Notes under the pieces: model-generated
What the model was told of the DNA's origin: nothing
Databases searched by the model: none
Seen by the model: only the letters and a program-made list of their open reading frames with translations
Shown: positions 14,655 through 19,865 of the stretch, piece after piece
Layout: every line of letters starts with the position of its first letter
Numbering within the stretch: the stretch's first letter is position 1
Translations under genes and position numbers: made by a program
NCBI GenBank assembly: GCA_043802925.1
Contig: JAZDKP010000158.1
Span: forward strand, 1-19,865
Origin: JAZDKP01 sp043802925
Lineage (GTDB): Bacteria > Fibrobacterota > OXYB2-FULL-49-7 > JAEUSG01
DNA: 19,865 nt
Direction of reading: 5' to 3'

Positions 14655-15527
14655 TCACAGCATCCACGGCGCGACCAGCGCGGGTTCGTCGAGCCCAACC
14701 CCGTTCGCCAGCAGCCAGTCGACCTCCGCGATGAGCCGTCCCGTATCCTTGGGCAACCGGCCCTCGAGCGGTAGCGGATTGCTGGTATGGTTGCAACGGA
14801 AAACGGTGCGCTCCATCTCCAGCAGCGACAACAGTGTCCGCACCTCGCCCAACACCCGCCCTTGCGTGAGTACGCGGAAGGTTCCCTTTTCAACCCACTG
14901 ATAAAGCATCGTGCCCGGCACGGGCGTGACCGTGAGCAGCGACAATAACGGCGGCTGCATCTTGTTCAGCACGCGCGCGGTATCGCGGACATGCGCTTCG
15001 GAGAGCGCCTGTCCTCCCGCACCCATGAGCACCATCACGGACTGCCGGATGCCGGCCTTCTGCAGCTTTTCAGCCGCATCCAGTGCATCGATGGCCCGGT
15101 CCTTCTTTTTCATCAGCTCCAGAATCGCATCGCTGCCGCTTTCAATTCCCGTATAGGCGATTGAAAGTTTGAGCGCACGAAGCGTTTGCAGCTCATCGAT
15201 GCTTTTTGCGTTGATTGAGATGCTGTTCGCGTAAATATTGACACGGGAGAGCAGCGGAAAGAGTGCATTGAGTTTAAGCAGAATCTGCTGGAACAACGGG
15301 AACGGAAGGGCCATGACATCGCCGTCCGCGAGGAAGATGCGCCGGGTATCCGGATAGAACCGTGCCGCGGACTCAAATTCGTGCGAAAGTTCGTCCCAGG
15401 GACGGATTTCGTAAGGCTGGCCCTTGTACATGCCGCAGAAGGCGCAGGTGTTGTTGGGACATCCGGAAGCAATGAGGAGAATCAGGCTGTCCGCTTCAGC
15501 CGGAGGACGGTAGCGCGCCGCACGCAC
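14655..15527 (-). CDS. Radical SAM protein (CX4CX2C type)
   Basis: A 290-residue iron-sulfur enzyme that should cleave S-adenosylmethionine to start radical chemistry. The cluster motif is C23-P-N-N-T-C28-A-F-C31, i.e. CX4CX2C instead of the usual CX3CX2C, followed by the aromatic GMYKG. Later parts of the barrel are recognisable: FLADGDVMALP, VNIYANSISI, AYTGIESGSDAILELMKK, SVMVLMGAGGQ and LTVTPVPGTMLYQW. The product is not assigned. There is no cobalamin-binding or second-cluster domain, and the protein is a compact single barrel with a short tail. GTG 15527 was chosen for its GAAGGA Shine-Dalgarno (plus 15535-15540) 7 bases upstream. It follows the AI-2E-type gene by 18 bases, and the Shine-Dalgarno lies in that gap, so the two form an operon. 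Confidence 0.86.
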   Translation of the reverse strand: MRAARYRPPAEADSLILLIASGCPNNTCAFCGMYKGQPYEIRPWDELSHEFESAARFYPDTRRIFLADGDVMALPFPLFQQILLKLNALFPLLSRVNIYANSISINAKSIDELQTLRALKLSIAYTGIESGSDAILELMKKKDRAIDALDAAEKLQKAGIRQSVMVLMGAGGQALSEAHVRDTARVLNKMQPPLLSLLTVTPVPGTMLYQWVEKGTFRVLTQGRVLGEVRTLLSLLEMERTVFRCNHTSNPLPLEGRLPKDTGRLIAEVDWLLANGVGLDEPALVAPWML

Positions 15528-15545
15528 AGGAAAGTCCTTCGTTTT

Positions 15546-16592
15546 TCAGGCCTTTTCAGCGGCCTGAAAATGCAGTTTAAAGAGCTCCCAGGCCGTAAGG
15601 AACATGGCCGCAATGATGGGCCCGACCACAAAGCCCACGAGTCCGAACCAGGCGAGTCCGCCCAGCGTGGAAAGGAGGATGAGCAACGGATGGAGTCCGG
15701 CGCGGTCGCCCACCAGCTTGGGCTTGAGCACGTTCTGCGTAAAGGCCACAAAACCAACGCCGATGGCAAGAATGGTGACCCCTGAGGCCACCCGGCCCGT
15801 GAGAATATGGAAGAGCGCGACTGGAACGAGAATGGTGTTGGTGCCCAGCACAGGCACAAAGGAGAAGACCATCATCACCACGGCCAGCACGGCCGGAGAG
15901 GGCACGCCGAACGCATAGAGCAGGAGTCCGCCCACGGTGCCTTCGAGCACGGCAATAATGAGCGCCCCTTTTATGGTGGCGTCAATGACTGATTTTAGCC
16001 GTTGGAGAACCATATTCTCCGCGGATTCTTCGATGGGAAAGATGGATTTTATCTTATTGAGAATCCGCTCGCCGTCGAACAGAAAGAAAAAAACAAGAAT
16101 CAGCACGATGAAGAAGTCGAAGACCATTTTCGTGAGCCCAAGAAACATGCCCTGCGTGGCCGTGACGAGTACTTTTGCCAGGTCATTGCCCGCCTGCGAC
16201 AGTTTGTCCTGCATCCCGAACTTTTGGAAAAGCCCGGCCGCCCGTTCGATGACGGGATTGGCCGAAGCCCAGGCATTAAGGGCGGACACGCTCAGGGTCT
16301 TGTTCCGTATAAAGTCCACGAGGTCGTAAATTTCGCGCGTCATGGCAAATCCCACGCCCAGGGCGGGCAGCACCACCAGCACCAATGCAACCAGCACGGT
16401 CAGAAAGGCCGCGAGTCCGCAGCGGCCCTTGCAAAGGCGGGTAAGGCGCGCATACAGTGGCGCGAAAAGGATGGAAAGGATGACGCCGATGAGGATGTCG
16501 AGAATAAAAAGGGAGATAAGCCTTAAGAAAGCGAGGCTGATGAGCAGCAGCGTGAGATAAAAGATGAAGGTGTTGACTTTATTCTGTTTCAA
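15546..16592 (-). CDS. AI-2E transporter family (PerM-like) membrane protein
   Basis: A 348-residue integral inner-membrane protein with seven or eight predicted helices: two at the N terminus (TFIFYLTLLLISLAFLRL, LFILDILIGVILSILFAPLY), one near LAAFLTVLVALVLVVLPAL, and a C-terminal cluster. A large soluble segment lies between (about 85-160). The family core is clear: VLQRLKSVIDATIKGALIIA, GVPSPAVLAVVMMVFSFVPV, then LGTNTILVPVAL and KPKLVGDRAGLHPLLILLS. Members have been linked to autoinducer-2 export, permease and Na+/H+ antiport roles, so the substrate should be left open. The start is TTG 16592, eight bases after GAGGAG (plus 16601-16606). The same Shine-Dalgarno also precedes an ATG GTT TGA triplet set whose stop overlaps the TTG. 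It is divergent from the DUF362 gene and followed by the radical SAM gene. Confidence 0.88.
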   Translation of the reverse strand: MKQNKVNTFIFYLTLLLISLAFLRLISLFILDILIGVILSILFAPLYARLTRLCKGRCGLAAFLTVLVALVLVVLPALGVGFAMTREIYDLVDFIRNKTLSVSALNAWASANPVIERAAGLFQKFGMQDKLSQAGNDLAKVLVTATQGMFLGLTKMVFDFFIVLILVFFFLFDGERILNKIKSIFPIEESAENMVLQRLKSVIDATIKGALIIAVLEGTVGGLLLYAFGVPSPAVLAVVMMVFSFVPVLGTNTILVPVALFHILTGRVASGVTILAIGVGFVAFTQNVLKPKLVGDRAGLHPLLILLSTLGGLAWFGLVGFVVGPIIAAMFLTAWELFKLHFQAAEKA

Positions 16593-16651
16593 ACCATGAA
16601 CTCCTCTGTAAAAATATGTTATTTTACCCTTTCAAACAAGGAGGCTCTCCC
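16593..16651. promoter_or_regulatory. Divergent promoter region, AI-2E-type gene / DUF362 gene
   Basis: Fifty-nine bases serve both directions. On the plus strand GTTATTTTACC (16618-16628) is a copy of the recurring AT-rich box, and AAGGAGG (16638-16644) is an excellent Shine-Dalgarno 7 bases before the DUF362 ATG. On the minus strand, GAGGAG (plus 16601-16606) serves the AI-2E-type gene and a TATTTTTAC stretch lies just upstream of it, so the two promoters probably overlap. Confidence 0.45.
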
Positions 16652-17710
16652 ATGGCTGCCACCGTTTTCTTTGCGCCCCTTCCTGACACGCCGCCCGCCG
16701 ACAAGGTCGAACGCAGGCTGAAGGACCTTTTGACCGCAGCGGAATTTGAAAAACACCTGCCCGAAAAAGACTACGTTGCTGTCAAGACCCATTTCGGCGA
16801 AGGCAACAGCGTCACCCACGTGCCGCCCCGTTTTTTCAAGCCCCTTTCCGCGCGCATCCGCCAGGCGGGCGCAATCCCCTTCCTCACCGAAACCAGCACA
16901 CTCTACAAGGGCCGGCGCGGGGACGCGGTGGCGCACATGCTCCTGGCCCATGAGCACGGCTATACCGTGGATGCCACGGAAATGCCCGTCATCATGGCGG
17001 ATGGTCTCAAGGGCGACTACGAATACGAGGTGGAAATCACACCCGGCTATACGGTGGCGGTGGCCGGCATGCTCCGTAAAATAAACGCACTGGTCTGCGT
17101 CTCGCACCCCACGGGCCACATTGCGCTCGGTTTCGGCGGAACCATTAAGAACCTGGGCATGGGTCTTTCTTCGAGAAAAGGGAAGCTCGTTCAGCATTCC
17201 AGCGTCAAACCGCAGGTAAACCGCGACAAATGCACGGGATGCGGCCGCTGCGTCAAGTGGTGCCCCTCGGACTGCATTACAATGACGGATAAGAAGGCGC
17301 GCATCAACTGGGACGCCTGCATCGGGTGCGGCGAATGCCTGGTGGAGTGCCGGTTCGACGCCATCCTCTATAACTGGGAAATGGACAAAACCCGCATCCA
17401 GGAGCTCACAGCCGACCATGCGTACGGCGTGGTCAAGGGCAGGCAGTGCTTTTACATCAACTACGCGCTGAACTTTACAAAGGACTGCGACTGCTTTGGC
17501 ACGGTCAAAACGCCGGTAGTTTCCGACCTCGGACTCTTTGCCTCCACGGACCCTGTTGCCATTGACGAGGCCTGCATCACAATCATTGAAGAGCGCAATA
17601 AAAAGCCCCTGTCGGACCTCACCTACCCCGGCCTCGACCCGCGCATCCAGACCCGCCGCGGCCAGGCGCTGGGCATGGGCACGCGCGAATACCGGCTCGT
17701 TGAATGCTGA
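16652..17710 (+). CDS. DUF362 domain protein with two [4Fe-4S] ferredoxin motifs
   Basis: A 352-residue iron-sulfur protein. The DUF362 part (about 1-185) contains VAVKTHFGEGNSVTHVPP, PFLTETSTLYKGRRGDAV and SHPTGHIALGFGGTIKNLGMG. A ferredoxin insert carries two CX2CX2CX3C sets, C194/C197/C200/C204 (CTGCGRCVKWCP) and C223/C226/C229/C233 (CIGCGECLVEC), each expected to bind one [4Fe-4S] cluster. A C-terminal DUF362 segment (DLGLFASTDPVAIDEACITI) closes the fold. The protein has no signal peptide, so it is a cytoplasmic electron-transfer or redox protein. The DUF362 family has no settled function. ATG 16652 with AAGGAGG seven bases upstream is a confident start; an in-frame extension to 16616 is not needed. 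It overlaps the following HAD phosphatase by seven bases. Confidence 0.9.
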   Translation: MAATVFFAPLPDTPPADKVERRLKDLLTAAEFEKHLPEKDYVAVKTHFGEGNSVTHVPPRFFKPLSARIRQAGAIPFLTETSTLYKGRRGDAVAHMLLAHEHGYTVDATEMPVIMADGLKGDYEYEVEITPGYTVAVAGMLRKINALVCVSHPTGHIALGFGGTIKNLGMGLSSRKGKLVQHSSVKPQVNRDKCTGCGRCVKWCPSDCITMTDKKARINWDACIGCGECLVECRFDAILYNWEMDKTRIQELTADHAYGVVKGRQCFYINYALNFTKDCDCFGTVKTPVVSDLGLFASTDPVAIDEACITIIEERNKKPLSDLTYPGLDPRIQTRRGQALGMGTREYRLVEC

Positions 17711-18351
17711 ACGTTTTCCGCGACCCGCCCGTCTCAGCGCTCATCTTCGACCTCGATGGCACGCTGCTCGACACAGCGGAGGACCTGGCCGCGAGCGTCA
17801 ATTTCGCGCGCCTGCACTTTGAGCTACCCGCGCTTCCGGTGCGGACTGTGACCGGGTACGTGGGCGACGGCGTCAACCTGCTCATCGAGCGCTCATTCGC
17901 GGGCACCGGCATTCAACTCGAAACAGCCAAGCCCGTTATGTCCGGCCACTACAAGGAGCACATGCTCGACCTCACCCGCCCCTACCCCGGTGTGGCCGAG
18001 ACCCTGGCCCGTCTCTTGCAGAAGAAAGCAGTGGCCACAAACAAACCCGCGGAGTTCGTGCCCGGCCTGCTCGCCCATTTCGGACTGGACGGCTTTTTTG
18101 AACTGATAGTCGGTGGAAACTCGCTTCCCGTACGGAAACCTGACGCAGCCATTGTCGATTATGTGGCGCAAAAGCTCGGAATCGACAAATTGGAGATTGT
18201 AGTGGTAGGTGACCATCGAACCGACCTTGCCCTTGGTCAAAACGCGGGAATTCGCACTGTTTTCTGCGAATACGGCATCGGTCATGATGATGGAATGGTT
18301 CCGACCGCACGTATCCGCACCTTTTCTGAGCTTCAAACGATTTTTTGCTAA
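17704..18351 (+). CDS. HAD-superfamily phosphatase, phosphoglycolate-phosphatase-like
   Basis: A 215-residue HAD subfamily IA hydrolase. The catalytic motifs are D16 and D18 (IFDLDGTLLDT), T112 (VATNKP), K145 (VRKPD) and D170 plus D174 (VVGDHRTDLALG). The small helical cap between motifs I and II (about 25-90) is of the Gph type, so 2-phosphoglycolate or a similar small phosphate ester is the probable substrate. HAD enzymes are promiscuous, and no gene symbol is assigned. ATG 17704 lies within the last codons of the DUF362 gene (7-base overlap), so the two are translationally coupled. No terminator is visible after the stop; 49 bases later the strong Shine-Dalgarno of a 59-residue gene begins the next reading frame on the same strand. 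Confidence 0.86.
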   Translation: MLNVFRDPPVSALIFDLDGTLLDTAEDLAASVNFARLHFELPALPVRTVTGYVGDGVNLLIERSFAGTGIQLETAKPVMSGHYKEHMLDLTRPYPGVAETLARLLQKKAVATNKPAEFVPGLLAHFGLDGFFELIVGGNSLPVRKPDAAIVDYVAQKLGIDKLEIVVVGDHRTDLALGQNAGIRTVFCEYGIGHDDGMVPTARIRTFSELQTIFC

Positions 18352-18400
18352 GTTTTCGGTTTTGTTCGGCCGATAATCCACATAGAACAAGGAGGTTCTA

Positions 18401-18580
18401 ATGGAAAAGCGGGCTAATTCACTCGTAAGGAATGCATCTCTTCTTTCCAAAGACTATATCCCGTTCCTGGGCGGCCGGCCCGAACGAGAGCTCCCAATCA
18501 ATTCCAAAGACATCATGGATCTGAAAATCGATTTATGGACAACGGCTTCGGTCGACGAGTTCATGAACCAAACACTATAA
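18401..18580 (+). CDS. Small orphan protein, 59 residues, strong Shine-Dalgarno
   Basis: ATG 18401 to TAA 18578-18580 encodes 59 residues. An AAGGAGG Shine-Dalgarno at 18389-18395, five bases before the ATG, is as good as any in the window and argues strongly for translation. The protein has a basic N terminus (MEKRANSLVRNAS), a middle LSKDYIPFLGGRPERELPIN and an acidic, helical C-terminal part (SKDIMDLKIDLWTTASVDEF). It has no signal peptide, membrane helix, cysteine or known motif. I do not recognise the family. It could be the last gene of the DUF362-HAD unit or have its own promoter. Base composition is lower in G+C than the neighbours. A small regulator, a toxin-antitoxin component, or a structural peptide are all possible, with no evidence between them. 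Confidence 0.7.
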   Translation: MEKRANSLVRNASLLSKDYIPFLGGRPERELPINSKDIMDLKIDLWTTASVDEFMNQTL

Positions 18581-18639
18581 CTCATTACTATATAAAGCGC
18601 ATCTGCCATCTGTGAGTGGGGAAAGGGAAGGTAAGTCAC

Positions 18640-19416
18640 TTAGCCCAGCATCCACTCCAGCACACGCTGAATCTGCCGGTCCCAAAGTCCCCACTCGTGT
18701 TCGCCGGGCCCCTCCTCGTATGTGTGCGACAGCTTCAGATTTTCAAGATGCTGCCGGAACCGTACATTGTCCTGATACAGAAAATCCTCGGTGCCGCAAT
18801 GGAAATAGAGGCGCGGCAGCCGTGTCTTTTTTCTCGCCCGCTGCGACGCGAGCGCAAAGAGATCGTTATCACTTCCGCGCAAACCCTGCACGGTTCCGAA
18901 GATAGACAGAAACTCGCGGTTTCGCTCCTTTTCCATATCGGTCTTGACCGTCTTGGCGGGCCAGAGGATATCGACTGCGCCCGAAAGCGAGGCCGCGGCC
19001 GCAAACTTTTCAGGATTACGGAGCGCCAGCTTAAAGGCGCCGTACCCCCCCATGGAGAGACCGGCCACAAAAGTGTTTTCTCGCTTGCGGGAAAGCGGGA
19101 ACCAGGAACCCATGAGGGCCGGGAGCTCCTCGCTCACATAAGTCCAGTACCGGAGACCGTACGCCGTGTCAGCGTACCAGCTGCGATGCACCGTGGGCAT
19201 GACCACCGCAATGTTAAATTGCGCAGCATAGCGTTCGATGGAGGTGTTCCGGGTCCAGGCGTTCTGGTCGTCTGAATGGCCATGCAGGAGATAAAGGGTC
19301 CGGAAGGCGTACTTTTCGGGACGTTGCAGAAGCGTGATTTTCTGCGGAAGGACAACGTTGACAGAGGTACACATATCCAGTGCGCCGGAATAGATTTCAC
19401 ATTTTAAAAGGGCCAT
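18640..19416 (-). CDS. Esterase-D/feruloyl-esterase-like alpha/beta hydrolase
   Basis: A 258-residue hydrolase of the esterase-D/CE1-like group (S-formylglutathione hydrolase, tributyrin esterase, feruloyl esterase relatives). It has YLLHGHSDDQNAW for the oxyanion loop, nucleophile S121 in AGLSMGGYGAFKLAL, D211 in CGTEDFL and H240 in GPGEHEWGLWD, a complete triad. There is no signal peptide, so it acts in the cytoplasm. A role in hydrolysing small aryl or acyl esters is likely. Formaldehyde detoxification is less likely, since no glutathione-dependent dehydrogenase is nearby. ATG 19416 follows AAGGAGA with a four-base gap, a confident start. It is transcribed away from surE and faces the small orphan gene tail to tail across 59 bases. 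Confidence 0.88.
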   Translation of the reverse strand: MALLKCEIYSGALDMCTSVNVVLPQKITLLQRPEKYAFRTLYLLHGHSDDQNAWTRNTSIERYAAQFNIAVVMPTVHRSWYADTAYGLRYWTYVSEELPALMGSWFPLSRKRENTFVAGLSMGGYGAFKLALRNPEKFAAAASLSGAVDILWPAKTVKTDMEKERNREFLSIFGTVQGLRGSDNDLFALASQRARKKTRLPRLYFHCGTEDFLYQDNVRFRQHLENLKLSHTYEEGPGEHEWGLWDRQIQRVLEWMLG

Positions 19417-19548
19417 TTATTCTCCTTGAATTATCCGTTCGTCCAATCCGTTTTAAGACTTCTTTTTCTGCTAAAATAACAAAATCTCCCGAGGAAAAAC
19501 CTTTATTTTAACCTGCTTTAAAAACTATATTCTAATATTAAATTACCC
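19417..19548. promoter_or_regulatory. Divergent intergenic region, esterase / surE
   Basis: These 132 bases are strongly AT-rich. Minus strand: GTTATTTTAG (plus 19471-19480) is a copy of the recurring box for the esterase gene, and AAGGAGA lies just before its ATG. Plus strand: AACTATATT (19523-19531) lies 17 bases before the surE ATG, again the recurring box. surE has no Shine-Dalgarno. No hairpin or longer repeat was found. Confidence 0.5.
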
Positions 19549-19865
19549 ATGAAAATACTGCTTACAAACGACGACAGCATCACCGCGGAAGGCATCGGTA
19601 TCCTCGCTCGCCATCTCGCAAAAAACCATAAAGTTACCATCGTCGCCCCCAAGCACGAAATGAGCGGCATCAGCCACTCCTTTACCCTCTTTTCTCCCCT
19701 GTTTGTCGACGAGGTCCGGCTCCAAGGCGGACTTAACGGGTTTATGGTGAGCGGCACCCCTTCCGACTGCGTCAAACTGGGCGTCCGTAAAATCCTGACC
19801 GAAACCCCGGACCTTGTCATTTCGGGTTTCAATCCGGGTGAAAACGCCGGCATCAGCAGCTTCTA
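19549..19865 (+). CDS. surE: 5'/3'-nucleotidase SurE (partial, cut by the window end)
   Basis: The first 105 residues of a SurE nucleotidase, which dephosphorylates nucleoside 5'- and 3'-monophosphates in the cytoplasm and is linked to stationary-phase survival. The metal ligands fall at the positions known from E. coli and Thermotoga SurE: D8 and D9 (LLTNDDS), S39 (HEMSGISHS) and N95 (SGFNPGENAG). The usual NDDG is NDDS here, a mild difference, and the GTPSDCVKLG nucleotide-site segment is present. ATG 19549 is the only sensible start and lies 17 bases after the AT-rich box. The rest of the gene (about 140 residues in a typical SurE) lies beyond the window. Confidence 0.95.
   Translation, partial: MKILLTNDDSITAEGIGILARHLAKNHKVTIVAPKHEMSGISHSFTLFSPLFVDEVRLQGGLNGFMVSGTPSDCVKLGVRKILTETPDLVISGFNPGENAGISSF

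Noticed and set aside
15546..16592. A quorum-sensing (autoinducer-2) role from the family name
   Set aside because: The family is broad and includes permeases and antiporters; no luxS or lsr gene is nearby.
18581..18639. A gene or RNA between the orphan gene and the esterase
   Set aside because: Only 59 bases with no ORF, hairpin or repeat of note.
5944..19416. The three alpha/beta hydrolases as one polysaccharide-utilisation system
   Set aside because: They are far apart, on different strands, of different subfamilies, and there is no glycoside hydrolase, binding module or SusC/D pair in the window.

Overview
This is a bacterial chromosomal window with densely packed genes. By eye the coding sequence is about 60% G+C, and the short gaps between genes are much richer in A+T. 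KdsD and LpxH, plus signal peptides and a lipoprotein, indicate a Gram-negative (diderm) cell that makes Kdo and lipid A. The short sigma-70 factor without region 1.1, the stand-alone SurE and the AT-rich TATATTT-type boxes before genes suggest the Fibrobacterota/Bacteroidota (FCB) side of the tree. That placement is an inference from style, not a database match. Nothing marks the window as plasmid or phage. No rRNA, tRNA or CRISPR array was seen.

Layout. 1-905: a short metalloenzyme (phosphoglycerate-mutase/alkaline-phosphatase fold) gene whose first ~400 bases are much richer in A+T than the rest. 961-5778 (+): a tight run of sigma factor, kdsD, lpxH, proS and a small secreted protein with four cysteines, probably one operon. 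5777-5953: a MITE-like inverted repeat. 5944-7128 (+): an alpha/beta-hydrolase lipoprotein whose start lies in the right arm of that repeat. 7152-9350 (+): a SpoIIE/PP2C phosphatase with a concanavalin-like middle domain. It converges with gatA (9363-10793, -). 10881-13391 (+): a DUF454 membrane protein, a PLP aminotransferase and a second alpha/beta hydrolase.

13396-14641 is an accessory islet. It holds the wreck of a VapBC toxin-antitoxin pair (both genes truncated, toxin frameshifted twice), then an apparently intact MNT-HEPN pair on the minus strand with its own promoter. 14655-16592 (-): an AI-2E-family (PerM-like) membrane protein followed by a radical SAM protein. 16652-18351 (+): a DUF362/2x[4Fe-4S] protein overlapping a HAD phosphatase. 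18401-18580 (+): a 59-residue orphan gene with a near-perfect Shine-Dalgarno. 18640-19416 (-): an esterase-D/feruloyl-esterase-like hydrolase. 19549-end (+): the 5' part of surE.

Most of the window is housekeeping: transcription initiation, envelope synthesis, prolyl-tRNA charging, amidotransferase and nucleotidase. The points most worth a second look are the repeat that appears to donate translation signals to a lipoprotein gene, the decaying VapBC beside MNT-HEPN, the unusual phosphatase architecture, the small orphan gene, and an AT-rich box found before nearly every transcription unit. No clearly new multi-gene system could be demonstrated from sequence alone.
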